DNA of 64,000 nucleotides from Lentimonas sp. CC4 (GTDB lineage: Bacteria > Verrucomicrobiota > Verrucomicrobiia > Opitutales > Coraliomargaritaceae): contig NZ_CACVBO010000001.1 in NCBI RefSeq assembly GCF_902728235.1, positions 3,868,001 to 3,932,000 on the forward strand, read 5' to 3'. Position 1 is the stretch's first letter, and the number at the start of each line of letters is the position of its first letter. Shown one piece after another: positions 45,536 through 54,937 of the stretch. The notes below the pieces were generated by a model. The model ran no database searches, had not been told where the DNA came from, and saw only the letters and a list, made by a program, of their open reading frames with translations. A program made the position numbers and the translations under genes.

Positions 45536-48500
45536 CTAATTCGAGGTCGCCGAGTCACTGGTCTCGACGTTGTCATTCGGGTCGTAAATCAACCCTGCTG
45601 CAGTCACTGAGTTCACGGTCAAAACGAAGGTGCCCGGATTGCGCACTTTGTCCGACGTGTGCGTCGCGACACCAGAGGCATCAGTGACTACACTTACTGT
45701 TTGTGCGATCGCACCACTCCAAGCGATATCAACCGTCGCACCGGCGACTGGATCCCCAACAGCATCGACGATTGTAAGACTCGCCACGCCGCGATGACGT
45801 TTGCCGCCATTGGTTGACTCGGCAATCACTGCAATGTCCGAGACAGAACACTCAGCTGGCACGTCGACGTTGATCGTCATTTCAGCTGCCACAGGAGGAT
45901 TGATACCATCATCGACTTCAATGAAAAAGACGTTATCACCTCCATCGCTCACGCTTGGAGTGCCCGTCAATTTACCATTATCAGGAGAGATCGACAGCCA
46001 TGCAGGACCGGAGATTTTAACATAGTTCAAATCATCTGATTCTGGATCGGACACCCGCCAGTTGACATACGACGTATATGCCACGTCAGCCGTCGCACCC
46101 GTTTGCGTGAAGACCGAATTGTTCCAGACAGGAGGCAGATTGGCTGGCGGTTCAACATAAGTCACCTCAAGGAACGCACCTTGGCTACCCTCGCGTGAAC
46201 CCAATTGACCAACAGAATCACCGACTTCCTTAATCATAAAGGAGACCGTTGAGTCTGCACTCACCGCACTCGTCACATCAAGGCCGGAATAAATACCGAC
46301 TTCAGGATCAAAGCTACCCACCAATGCACCTGCGGTCGGTTGATTGTCCCAAGTCAACGCGCCCTCATCCCATGTGGAATCGACACTATACACTTCCAAC
46401 GCATCGCCTTCATCCAACGAATAGAGGAACAACTTCACGTCTTGAATCGTGCCATTCACGGTCGGCACGCTGAACTTCACGAAGCTGTTACGCGAAAATG
46501 AATTCGACGCTTGTGTGCGCACTTCAATGTAGGCACGTGTCCCGAAGTTCGTCGTCGCACTGCTTGATTTCGAATACGTATCTTCTGCGACATCCACAAA
46601 TAGAATAGGATCTGCAGGCGCTTCGAAGTAAGGCGATTCACGCACAAAGACTTCGAGGTCGAAATCAACCGATGCTGTGCCGTCTGAAACTTGCACGCTA
46701 AATACATTGGAGCCTGACTCACCCGCATTTGGCACACCTGTCGCGAGGCCCGCATTTGAAATCGCCAACCAGCTTGGACCGGACAGCAAAGTATAAGTCA
46801 GCGCATCCCCATCTGGGTCATACGAACGATCAACGAGGTCGGCGACGAATGTTTGACCGACAAGAGCATCCGCAGTCTGTAGTGGATTTTCAACGACTTC
46901 AGGCGAGTGATTGCCTACACCCACTGGGAACACACGTTCACCCAAAGCAGATGTCAGTAGCATCGGCAAGGTATGCATCGTCACGACTTCAGAGACCTTT
47001 GCACTATCTCCCGTGGCGGTGAGCAACGTAAGTGTGCCATCACCAACGTTGTCGTCCTGGATGCCAGGAATCACACCACCGACCGATTCGTCAGTCGGAT
47101 CTTTCAGGCGCGGCTGGCTACCCGAACCACGCGCACCCATGTAATAGCTGCTCGCAGCGGCATTATTCCCCAGAATGTAATCCCAAGAGCGTGTGCCACA
47201 GTCGCGCGCATCCTGCCAACCGAAGACATCTGCGACCATCAGCATTTGCGGGCCGATATGTGTGAGCTTACGGCTCCAGCCATTACTGACTGCCGCGGCA
47301 CCCGCATTCTCTGGCACGCCCCAAGGTGTCGGATTGTTTGCAATCCAGTAGTCCTTCCAATCTTCCATCTGCACCTCGATCGCAGCAGCGACATTGCTCG
47401 CAGCCACTGAGTGGTAACGGCTCAAATGCAAGACAGAGCCCGAGTCGGTCAAATCACGTTGACGATTCGTATGCACGCCCGGCCAGTCATCTACCGAGCT
47501 CAGGTTCTTATAAATCCCGCCTTGGTAACGTGCTTCTAAGATACGCGCATCGGCATAGTTCGCATATTCCGCAGCACCGGTCAGCAAATATAATTCCGTC
47601 GCCAGATTGATGACATTGCTTTGAGCACCGCGGTAATCTTCACCGTTCTTATTGCCCAACACCGTAAAATTATTAGGCAGCCCATTGGCATCCACAGAGC
47701 TCTGCACATAATCCCACGCATCCTCCGCAGCAGCCTGCGCCCCAGCCGAACGTGTCGCATCGACGCCGTCGAGCGCCTGCGCCAATAGAGCGAGCCCAGT
47801 GCCAACACGTGCCGTCACGCCTGCATCCGTATCCGTGCTCCACAGATACACCGTCGGCGAAATACGGAATTTACCCAATGGGAAACTACCATCCGTATTT
47901 TGCTCCAACTGAAAGTGATCCACCAAATCCTGCAGCACAGGAGTCAAAGTCGCGCTCTGCTCGGTTGAGCCTGCGTAGATGTGAGATAAGGACAAATATT
48001 TAGCAGCCGTGCCAGTGCGAGCCATCTTGCTATCGCGAGACGTCGCATCGTAAAAACCACCCGTCAGCGTATGCTGCGAAGTGAGTTGCGTATAGCCGTT
48101 ATACTCTTCGCCATTTGCTTCATCAATGGTATCTCCCGAAGTCGGCACCACTTGTGTCGCCAAGAACCCATCAACAAAATCAGACCAGCTCAGTTCACCG
48201 CCATTCTCAGCACGGACAGAGCGCATCGCATCTTCACTCACAGTGAAATGCTGTGTTAAGCCGTCCGCGGTTAAGGTATACTGACCTTCAGTCGTCAAAG
48301 AAGTGAGGTCCGCTTGATAGAAATGCAGCCCCCATTGGTTGCCCCAATAGCTCATGACACCACTGAGTTGCTGTGGACCAGTCACGGTAAAATTCACCGT
48401 GGCCAATGCATCACGCGTCAAAGTCACCACCTTCTGCTGTGCAGGCGCATAGCCCGAATGGTTGACGCCCAATTTATGTGTGGGCGTATGCTCAGAAATA

Positions 48501-49009
48501 AACGGACGCCATTGACGATCATACTCACCGTTCTTTTCAGACAAGACACCGAGGCCATCATGATCCACCGGATTTTCTGGAGTCGTATCTTCGGAGTGCC
48601 CCAGCAACAATCCACTCGCAGGATTGACGATTTGTATATGCTGGTCACCTAGATCTACGACTTCCCAGAGTTGAGAATCCGCACCGGTCAATGCCTCCAG
48701 ACCAATTGAAGTGCCTTCCGTCACACCGCCACCAGCGACCGTGACATAAGTGCCATCCGACTCAGATTGAATCGTGAACAAATTCCCACCCGCAGCATTA
48801 AAGATAAAACGGCGACTGCCGTCATGCCGTGCCGATGCAAGACCGAGCGAACTGCCCTGCTCTTGCAGGACCCAACCGTCTAGACGGCTTTCGAGAATAT
48901 AAGGTTCACCGATTTGAATATCGGCGAGAGAATGCTGAGTAAAGCTCAGCCCAGCGCAAAGCGCAGCGGACGCACGCAGTGCGCGTCTAAAATAAGTCTG
49001 ACTAGACAT
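45536..49009 (-). CDS. Large exported GH9-like multidomain glycoside hydrolase
   Basis: Encodes 1157 residues from the ATG at 49009; the longer frame to 49054 starts with TTG. After the signal peptide (about 1-30) come a ricin-like beta-trefoil segment (30-180, with QLWEVVDLGDQHIQIVNPASG), a CelD-N Ig-like domain (185-270, KLGVNHSGYAP), and an alpha/alpha-barrel resembling GH9 (about 275-720, with YILGNNAAASSYYMG). C-terminal modules are putative-Ig/cadherin-like domains (DPDGDALTY and DPESDDLNY), a DNRLRE-type module between them, and a Big-1-like domain at the end. The enzyme probably attacks a beta-glucan or mixed glycan outside the cell. A GH9 catalytic Glu/Asp set could not be confirmed by eye. 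Confidence 0.75.
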   Translation of the reverse strand: MSSQTYFRRALRASAALCAGLSFTQHSLADIQIGEPYILESRLDGWVLQEQGSSLGLASARHDGSRRFIFNAAGGNLFTIQSESDGTYVTVAGGGVTEGTSIGLEALTGADSQLWEVVDLGDQHIQIVNPASGLLLGHSEDTTPENPVDHDGLGVLSEKNGEYDRQWRPFISEHTPTHKLGVNHSGYAPAQQKVVTLTRDALATVNFTVTGPQQLSGVMSYWGNQWGLHFYQADLTSLTTEGQYTLTADGLTQHFTVSEDAMRSVRAENGGELSWSDFVDGFLATQVVPTSGDTIDEANGEEYNGYTQLTSQHTLTGGFYDATSRDSKMARTGTAAKYLSLSHIYAGSTEQSATLTPVLQDLVDHFQLEQNTDGSFPLGKFRISPTVYLWSTDTDAGVTARVGTGLALLAQALDGVDATRSAGAQAAAEDAWDYVQSSVDANGLPNNFTVLGNKNGEDYRGAQSNVINLATELYLLTGAAEYANYADARILEARYQGGIYKNLSSVDDWPGVHTNRQRDLTDSGSVLHLSRYHSVAASNVAAAIEVQMEDWKDYWIANNPTPWGVPENAGAAAVSNGWSRKLTHIGPQMLMVADVFGWQDARDCGTRSWDYILGNNAAASSYYMGARGSGSQPRLKDPTDESVGGVIPGIQDDNVGDGTLTLLTATGDSAKVSEVVTMHTLPMLLTSALGERVFPVGVGNHSPEVVENPLQTADALVGQTFVADLVDRSYDPDGDALTYTLLSGPSWLAISNAGLATGVPNAGESGSNVFSVQVSDGTASVDFDLEVFVRESPYFEAPADPILFVDVAEDTYSKSSSATTNFGTRAYIEVRTQASNSFSRNSFVKFSVPTVNGTIQDVKLFLYSLDEGDALEVYSVDSTWDEGALTWDNQPTAGALVGSFDPEVGIYSGLDVTSAVSADSTVSFMIKEVGDSVGQLGSREGSQGAFLEVTYVEPPANLPPVWNNSVFTQTGATADVAYTSYVNWRVSDPESDDLNYVKISGPAWLSISPDNGKLTGTPSVSDGGDNVFFIEVDDGINPPVAAEMTINVDVPAECSVSDIAVIAESTNGGKRHRGVASLTIVDAVGDPVAGATVDIAWSGAIAQTVSVVTDASGVATHTSDKVRNPGTFVLTVNSVTAAGLIYDPNDNVETSDSATSN

Positions 49010-49340
49010 AATCGGAGTAAGGGGTTGATGTTGTGGGGTATTTGAATGCGACAATCACACTCAGATTCAATTAGACCAACTTTCGCCTTCAATTAGCTCA
49101 ACTCGCAAATCACATGAAGAAATTCATCTTTCAAATGCAGGCGTGCACTTGAGATTTTGCATCAACGTCGCAGCGATTAAGCACCTTCAACACGGCCTAA
49201 CGGACAACAATAACGACTCTTTTAGGCGAAGAGGAAGATGGCTGAAGCCACGAAAAAAGTGACTCAATAAGAGAACTACAGTCACGACGAGACCTATAAA
49301 TATACTCACACAACGACCGAAATTGAACGACACCCCAAAG

Positions 49341-49406
49341 GAGATGAAATTGATCCGCCGCTACGGGCGTGATCTCGAGATTTCCGTGAACAAGATCAGA
49401 ATTTAA
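49341..49406 (+). pseudogene. 3'-terminal fragment of a DEAD-box helicase gene
   Basis: The frame reads EMKLIRRYGRDLEISVNKIRI and then TAA. The intact helicase at 43837-44949 ends EMKLIRRYERDLKISVNEITL. Nucleotide similarity is high across the 66 bases and stops abruptly upstream. It is a leftover of a second helicase copy. Confidence 0.75.
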
Positions 49407-49419
49407 TATTAAAAATATG

Positions 49420-49684
49420 TTGAACCGTTAATGAACGTCAATGCACGTTAATAGGATACCATCAACACATGCGGCTAACACCACCCTGAGACATTTTCAG
49501 GTGGTATGATGCCTTCCCACAATCTCAGCGAACACTACGGTTAAATTTTTCACCGGTTTAAGTCACGAGTTGCTATTAAATATTTAAGTAACTTCTCAGC
49601 ACCGACTTCCTGCTTTAGCTCAATTGCCACTTGGACAGTTGAAATGATTCACGTTCATGAACGTCCATTAACGGTTCGAGAATC
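49420..49684. repeat. Family I element, period-10 heptamer arms, longer centre
   Basis: Left arm heptamers are CGTTAAT (49426), CGTCAAT (49436) and CGTTAAT (49446). Right arm heptamers are ATTCACG (49647), ATGAACG (49657) and ATTAACG (49667). The left arm is preceded by TTGAACC-like sequence and the right followed by GGTTCGAGAATC, as in the 7978-8183 copy (GGTTTAAGAATC). The centre is about 195 bases instead of about 95. No clear flanking duplication was found; the right end may have been lost next to the GyrI-like gene. Confidence 0.6.
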
Positions 49685-49690
49685 TACGCT

Positions 49691-50335
49691 TCACCCCTCA
49701 AGTTGAAACCGCAACACGGTTTTCAATTTCTCAGGTGCGGTCTTGCGGAAATCCGAAAGGTAGATTTCGCGGTGTAACTTGGACAGGCGCTTAACACCTT
49801 CGGCAGCGGCAAAATCCTCCATCACTTGAAAGGTCGCGGCCTCAGTTTCATAAGGCCCGACATGTAGCATCTGGATACACGGGCCCTCCTCGATCGTCTC
49901 AAACTGGACTTTGTCTAGAAGTGGATGCGGCTTCTTCTTGTTCACCATCTCCCAGATCTCCTGATAAAAGGCATCGTCCACAAAGTCAGGCTGCCTAAGC
50001 ATTAGCTGATAGACTAAATCATCCTTATTGATCTCCCCAGTAAAAGTCTGCTTCGCCTCATCGGTAATGTCCCAGACACCTTCAAGTGGATAGACGGTAT
50101 AGTCGTAATGCCCTGCGGGTGCGCATCCCGGCTTCTTGGCAGTCATCTTGATGCCATAAGCCAACGAATAGAGTGCACCAATACATTCAGCAAACGCCGC
50201 GCCATTGGGATTCCCCGCGCCCCTTAAAGTAATAAACTTAAACGCCGGAACAGTCACGATCTCGGGCGTTGCTTTGGGAATATAAAGCGCCTTCTCACGC
50301 TTTCTCCACTCATGCTTGTCGGTTGGTGATGTCAT
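49691..50335 (-). CDS. GyrI-like small-molecule-binding domain protein
   Basis: Encodes 214 residues from the ATG at 50335; a GTG at 50359 would add eight. The pattern EIVTVPAFKFITLRGAGNPN ... HYDYTVYPLEGVWDI ... IQMLHVGPYETEAATFQVMEDFA fits the stand-alone GyrI-like (SRPBCC-unrelated, SOUL/GyrI fold) family, which binds or hydrolyses small electrophiles in some members. It has no DNA-binding domain. Its biological role here is unknown. Confidence 0.8.
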   Translation of the reverse strand: MTSPTDKHEWRKREKALYIPKATPEIVTVPAFKFITLRGAGNPNGAAFAECIGALYSLAYGIKMTAKKPGCAPAGHYDYTVYPLEGVWDITDEAKQTFTGEINKDDLVYQLMLRQPDFVDDAFYQEIWEMVNKKKPHPLLDKVQFETIEEGPCIQMLHVGPYETEAATFQVMEDFAAAEGVKRLSKLHREIYLSDFRKTAPEKLKTVLRFQLEG

Positions 50336-50403
50336 ATGGGTTACGGGGTTAAAACTCACAGAGAACTGAGCTCTAGCGAAATAGGTTACTTCGACTGATT
50401 ACC

Positions 50404-50556
50404 TTACTCTGAAAGGACACGAGCCCGCACAGCATTATATTCGGACTCTGAGAGTTGCCCTAAGCGCCTCGCCTCATCAATTTCGCTAAGTTTATCGGAC
50501 AGCGATTTCTGCCTAGTGGTAGGCGCTCGATTGATTTCAACATCGTAGAGTGCCAC
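50404..50556 (-). CDS. Small SHOCT-like protein (50 aa)
   Basis: A GTG-started frame of 50 residues ends in KLSEIDEARRLGQLSESEYN..., which has the SHOCT pattern (LxELxxLRxxGxISExEYExxKxxLL), a short oligomerisation helix pair usually at protein C-termini. It starts 6 bases after the stop of the preceding gene and is in the same frame, so the two might once have been a single protein split by a TAA, or this may be a coupled small gene. Confidence 0.5.
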   Translation of the reverse strand: MALYDVEINRAPTTRQKSLSDKLSEIDEARRLGQLSESEYNAVRARVLSE

Positions 50557-50562
50557 GACGGG

Positions 50563-51084
50563 TTAGCCTTCTTGTAATTGCGCGATTCTCGCCACAAGCC
50601 CCTGGCGCTTCTCGACTCGAAAGCGTTCAGGCAACTCATTATACTCAGGTATCGTGCCCATCCAGCCATCGACCTCCAAAGCGAAACGTAATGCCTCACG
50701 CTGAGCAGCCGCAGCTCCTTTTTTAAAGCCATGATACTCCCACTTTATGCTGGTTCGTATGTGAGTGGCATCAAGGTCGACGTAGAGGTAGAGTTGCTCA
50801 CCGCGACCAGCTGGGCGCGAAAACCACACCCGTTGCCCTTCTTCACTATGAACCCCAGCCCAAGAATCCAGTTCTGATGGAGAGGAGGTCCTGCTAAACC
50901 CTGCCAATGTAAGAAAGTCCTCGAACTCTGAATACACTTTCATGCAATCCGCTGCCGATTCAGCATGAAACGAGCTTCCCGCAAAAGTGGCCGAAGAATA
51001 CCCCCGGCCCGACACCCAGAACTTAGTGCCAAGAATGGCGACTAAGACTAGGACCAAGATCACTGATACGTGTTTCGATTTCAT
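50563..51084 (-). CDS. Hypothetical membrane-anchored protein
   Basis: Encodes 173 residues. One N-terminal membrane helix (HVSVILVLVLVAILGTKFWV) is followed by a soluble domain with no recognised family. It ends VARIAQLQEG. A SHOCT-like frame follows in the same phase after the stop. The neighbours on both sides are also uncharacterised small proteins on the same strand. Confidence 0.55.
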   Translation of the reverse strand: MKSKHVSVILVLVLVAILGTKFWVSGRGYSSATFAGSSFHAESAADCMKVYSEFEDFLTLAGFSRTSSPSELDSWAGVHSEEGQRVWFSRPAGRGEQLYLYVDLDATHIRTSIKWEYHGFKKGAAAAQREALRFALEVDGWMGTIPEYNELPERFRVEKRQGLVARIAQLQEG

Positions 51085-51142
51085 AGTGTATTTTCAGGCT
51101 AATGTTACAGGAATGGCGCGCTGGGGTGATGCTCGGATTCAA

Positions 51143-51592
51143 TCAAAGGGCTGGTTCGGCGGCGCCATCTTCGACTTGTTCTGCTTGTTCTGCCTTACCA
51201 TATTGGGCTGCAAATCCACAGAGAAAACCAAGGAACGAGAGAATCCCTACGGAGATGATGAAGTTGTCGGCGTGAAAATAGGACAGCTCGACAGGGGCAG
51301 CCAGGACAAAGGTGATAGCCGTCAGTGCAGATGCCATCATAATCGCTCCCAGCCAAACTCTGATTGATCGAAACGAAAAGCCTCGCAGCGGAACGAGAAG
51401 AAGGCCAATAGCAAGAAGTGTAGTAATCACGGCACCGTAGAAATCCTCCCATGTCATTAGCGACTGATCTAAAACGCCTCGATCTCGAAAGAGCACTTCC
51501 GAGCAGAAAGTGATGAGCAGCGCGACGGTTCCGGCTGTGCAGACCGCGCCGGACAAGTGGATCGCCCATCTGATAATCATATGCTTATTCAT
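51143..51592 (-). CDS. Hypothetical four-helix membrane protein
   Basis: Encodes 149 residues with four membrane helices (about 8-30, 50-68, 78-98, 108-128) and a short acidic tail (AEQAEQVEDGAAE). No family was recognised. It lies in a run of small minus-strand genes of unknown function. Confidence 0.55.
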   Translation of the reverse strand: MNKHMIIRWAIHLSGAVCTAGTVALLITFCSEVLFRDRGVLDQSLMTWEDFYGAVITTLLAIGLLLVPLRGFSFRSIRVWLGAIMMASALTAITFVLAAPVELSYFHADNFIISVGILSFLGFLCGFAAQYGKAEQAEQVEDGAAEPAL

Positions 51593-51661
51593 AGGTTCAC
51601 TTGTTTTTAATTTTCTGCCGAACGTCGAAGGTATGCATAGATGAGCGCGCGAAATCTATTG

Positions 51662-52108
51662 TCATATCCTATTTTGTTCAGCTTTTTCCCTGGACATGAT
51701 TTTATCTTTCATGGCTTGAGGCAGGATTTTGGCTAAATTCAATGGAACTTGATTTTTCAACCACTCACCACTGGAATCAATACTATATATACCTCCTCCG
51801 GGATAGCTGAATTGTAATAGAACAAGCCTTGAATCCCCATTGTAAAACCAAGTGCGATCCTCGGATTCCACGTAGAAAAACCAACCGCTGGTGATCTCTA
51901 CTACTTCCTTGGGGCCAATGGTCTTTGCTATCGTAGGTGTTTCCATCGTCCACGAATAGCTCAAGCCCATATCACTGCTCTCTATGCTTAATGTTCTCTG
52001 GCCACCAGCATAGCTAAAGGTGCCAGAATCATCTCGAATAAATGGATAATTCTCGGCGTGTGCTAAGCAACTCGTTAACAGTATAATGATAAGGAAATTA
52101 ATTTTCAT
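51662..52108 (-). CDS. Hypothetical secreted protein
   Basis: Encodes 148 residues from the ATG at 52108. Residues 1-18 are a signal peptide (MKINFLIIILLTSCLAHA). The mature part is beta-rich and has no recognised family. Base composition is visibly more AT-rich than its neighbours, which may point to recent acquisition. The longer frame to 52204 adds a non-signal extension and is rejected. Confidence 0.5.
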   Translation of the reverse strand: MKINFLIIILLTSCLAHAENYPFIRDDSGTFSYAGGQRTLSIESSDMGLSYSWTMETPTIAKTIGPKEVVEITSGWFFYVESEDRTWFYNGDSRLVLLQFSYPGGGIYSIDSSGEWLKNQVPLNLAKILPQAMKDKIMSREKAEQNRI

Positions 52109-52650
52109 AATTATATTTTTCGCTAAACAAGTTCTTATTGAATTATACGTTATGATTCCCTCACCCCCACTGTCAAACGTTCCATTCGTATGTATTTCCT
52201 CCAATCTCTAACACCATATAATGACAATGATCCTAGCGGGATGATCAAAACCAGCCAACACACATTCGCAGCCCTCAAGGATCTGCGCATACCTGTGAAT
52301 CCGTGGTTCAAATAAACAGCTTATGGAATCGGCTCTGTGGATCTAGAACGCAGTCTAAAGACACGCGCTACCAAGATACTCGCGCAGAGGCTCGGCTATT
52401 TTGAACTTCAGCGTGATGGTTAAGCGATAATTAAGCGTCATTAAGCGAACCCGCGCAGCGGCTCTGGGACAGTCGTTGAAGATCATCTATCAATGATGCA
52501 ATGCTATTGAGTTTAACAGCTCACGACAGAGGCTCTTTAGCTCTGAACGTTCACTAAAGCTTCACGCCACGCAGCATCCAGCCAGCAAATTTCAGGCAAA
52601 GAGTGGAGTTGCTTAGTCAAATAATTTACTCCAGAGATATGACGTAAATC
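52109..52650. other. Intergenic region upstream of the magnesium operon
   Basis: No gene recognised. It carries an unpaired TTAAGCG repeat arm (52424-52448) and a conserved block (52451-52480) that is repeated upstream of leuB. The promoter of the CNNM gene should lie here, but no clear boxes were seen. Confidence 0.5.
52420..52485. repeat. TTAAGCG triple repeat with shared CTCTGG block
   Basis: TTAAGCG occurs three times at 10-11 base steps, followed by CCGCGCAGCGGCTCTGG and ACAGTCGTTGAA. A shorter related copy is at 58341-58396. It resembles a single family I arm without its inverted partner. Confidence 0.5.
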
Positions 52651-53958
52651 ATGATACCTTTCCTAATTGTCCTCGGGCTAATTATTATTTCAGCATTCTT
52701 TTCCGGATCTGAAACCGGCTTGACCAGTGTCTCGCGGGCAAAAATTCACAGTCTTAAAATGGACGGAAACCGTAAAGCGATTACGGTCAGTAAGCTGCGC
52801 GAAGACAAAGAGCGCTTAATCGGTGCGATTTTACTGGGTAACAATGTCGTCAACATTGCCGCATCGGCCATCGCCACCGCGCTGGCGGTCGAATATTTCG
52901 GCCCCACTGGTGTCGCCTACGCCACCGCGATCATGACGGTGCTCGTCCTCATCTTTGCGGAAGTGCTGCCAAAAACCTACGCCGTTCGCCACGCAGAGCG
53001 GGTGTCACTCGCAGTAGCACCTTTGTTAGTGCTCATCGTTAAAGTGCTCTCGCCAGTCACGCTAGTCGTTCAATCCATCGTCAACCGCTTCTTATCCCTC
53101 GTGTCAGTCGCGCCGCAAGAAGAAATCAGTGGCGTCGATGTGCTACGCGGCACCGTGCAAATGTATCACGAGGAAGGCAATGTGCTGACTGAAGATCGCG
53201 ACATGTTGAGTGGTATTTTCGATTTAGGGGAAACCGAGATAGAAGCGATCATGGTGCATCGCAGCGACATGGTCATGGTCAATGCGGACGACCCGATTGA
53301 GGAAATCATAGCGTTCGTCGCCAATAGTTCACTCTCCCGCATACCAGTCTGGGAAGAAAGCCCGGATCATGTAATCGGTGTGATACACTCGAAAGATTTG
53401 TTCAAAGCGGCAGAAAACCACAAAGGCAAACCGGAAGACCTCGATCTGAAGCAACACCTTCGCGAGGCGTGGTTCGTGCCGGAAACGACGCGCCTCAAAA
53501 ACCAGCTCAATGCCTTTAAGGAAAGCCGCAAACACATCGCCCTCGCGGTGGATGAGTTTGGCAGTATTAGCGGACTGATCACACTTGAAGATATTATCGA
53601 AGAGATCCTCGGGGAAATTGACGATGAGCACGACACCCCGACCCTGCGTCGTGTGCGTAAATGCCGCGACGGTTCCTACGACGTGAACGGCGACATCTCG
53701 ATCCGCGACTTAAACCGTGAACTGGAGCTCGGATTATCGGATGACGATGCGACGACACTGGCCGGCTATGTCATGGCAAAAATCCAGAGAATCCCGGATC
53801 AGGACGAAATATTGGAGATCAATGACCTGATGTTCAAAATCCTCAAGAAGGAGCGCAATCAGCTTGAACGCATTAAAGTGCGCAAGACCAGCGAACAAAA
53901 GCCAGCCGCGGAAGAACCCGAAAAAACGAGCGACGAACCCTCAGAAAATAAACCGTAG
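52651..53958 (+). CDS. CNNM/CBS domain protein (HlyC/CorC family)
   Basis: Encodes 435 residues. The N-terminal CNNM (DUF21) domain has three to four helices (with SAFFSGSETGLTSVSRAKI and LIFAEVLPKTYA). A CBS pair follows (about 195-330) and then the CorC/HlyC transporter-associated domain (DGSYDVNGDISIRDLN). Such proteins take part in Mg2+ or Co2+ efflux and Mg2+ homeostasis rather than haemolysis. The gene precedes an MscS-like gene and two MgtE-related genes on the same strand, which supports a Mg2+ role. Confidence 0.9.
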   Translation: MIPFLIVLGLIIISAFFSGSETGLTSVSRAKIHSLKMDGNRKAITVSKLREDKERLIGAILLGNNVVNIAASAIATALAVEYFGPTGVAYATAIMTVLVLIFAEVLPKTYAVRHAERVSLAVAPLLVLIVKVLSPVTLVVQSIVNRFLSLVSVAPQEEISGVDVLRGTVQMYHEEGNVLTEDRDMLSGIFDLGETEIEAIMVHRSDMVMVNADDPIEEIIAFVANSSLSRIPVWEESPDHVIGVIHSKDLFKAAENHKGKPEDLDLKQHLREAWFVPETTRLKNQLNAFKESRKHIALAVDEFGSISGLITLEDIIEEILGEIDDEHDTPTLRRVRKCRDGSYDVNGDISIRDLNRELELGLSDDDATTLAGYVMAKIQRIPDQDEILEINDLMFKILKKERNQLERIKVRKTSEQKPAAEEPEKTSDEPSENKP

Positions 53959-54055
53959 CGGGTTGCTCCTCAATTGAAATAGGAATACTGTCCAGCACAT
54001 GGTGCAGCAAACGGTGCAACGTTCGCGCCCCGTGTGACATTCCCTCTAAATAACT

Positions 54056-54937
54056 ATGCCCGACGAATCCCCCTCCGCCTTCAGTTGGAAATCTGCACTG
54101 GATCAAACCTTTCAAGATTTCTCACAGCACGTCGCCGACTATCTACCGCAACTCATTGGCGCGCTCCTGCTACTGCTCATCGGTTGGGCAGTTGCCCACT
54201 GTGCACGAATCGCTTCGAAAAAAATCGTCACCGCCTTTGATACGGTGTCCGCAAAGCTCTTCAAGCAGCACCACACCAAAAACGAGCTCTTTAAAAAGTC
54301 ATACTCCCGAATCATCGGGCAGGTGGTGTTTTGGTGTGTCATTCTATTTTTTGCCGCGGCCAGTGCCAATTTGCTGGGATGGAATGTCTTTTCCGGATGG
54401 ATGGGAGGCATCGCGGTGTTCCTACCTAAAATCTTAACAGGCCTACTTATTATCCTGTGCGGCTACTTAATCGGCAACGTTGCACAATCACTGCTGTTCA
54501 ATGCAGACCTAAAAGTCGGCGCGACTCAAACCGCAGTGCTCGCCAAAGCCGTGCGCATCGGGATCCTGATCTTGGCATGGGTCATCGGCGTGGAGCACAT
54601 GGGCTTGGACATGCATTTCCTAACATGGTTGGTGACGATCGTCATCGGTATCTTACTCGCTGGCGCTTGCCTCGCCTTCGGCCTAGGTGCCAAAGGGATG
54701 GTGGCCAACACCGTCGGTGCTCAATACATCCGCCGCAATTGTCGCGTGGGTGAAACGATCAAGCTCGCTGGCTACGAGGGCGAGATCCTAGAGATCAGAC
54801 AGACCTGTATCATCCTTGATACCAAAGACGGCCGGGCAATTATCCCAGCTAAACTCTTCCATGAGCAAGTCACCCTCGTGTCCACCGTAACGGAACCGTC
54901 GACATCAACTGCCGCAGACGCAAGCGAATCGAAATGA
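54056..54937 (+). CDS. MscS-like mechanosensitive channel
   Basis: Encodes 293 residues. It begins with a conserved membrane segment (LPQLIGALLLLLIGWAVA), has about five helices, and contains the MscS pore-lining and beta-domain boundary AFGLGAKGMVANTVGAQYIRRN followed by VGETIKLAGYEGEILEI. It is of the small type with TM_helix repeats. The stop overlaps the next start (ATGA at 54934), so it is coupled to the MgtE-related genes. Confidence 0.85.
   Translation: MPDESPSAFSWKSALDQTFQDFSQHVADYLPQLIGALLLLLIGWAVAHCARIASKKIVTAFDTVSAKLFKQHHTKNELFKKSYSRIIGQVVFWCVILFFAAASANLLGWNVFSGWMGGIAVFLPKILTGLLIILCGYLIGNVAQSLLFNADLKVGATQTAVLAKAVRIGILILAWVIGVEHMGLDMHFLTWLVTIVIGILLAGACLAFGLGAKGMVANTVGAQYIRRNCRVGETIKLAGYEGEILEIRQTCIILDTKDGRAIIPAKLFHEQVTLVSTVTEPSTSTAADASESK

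Larger units (their letters stand above)
49055..49690. other. Accessory intergenic region with a helicase remnant and a family I element
   Basis: No intact gene. It contains the 66-base DEAD-box fragment (49341-49406) immediately followed by the family I repeat (49420-49684). Inside the repeat's centre, a hairpin (ACCACCCTGA...TCAGGTGGT, about 49471-49507) is visible. Confidence 0.55.
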
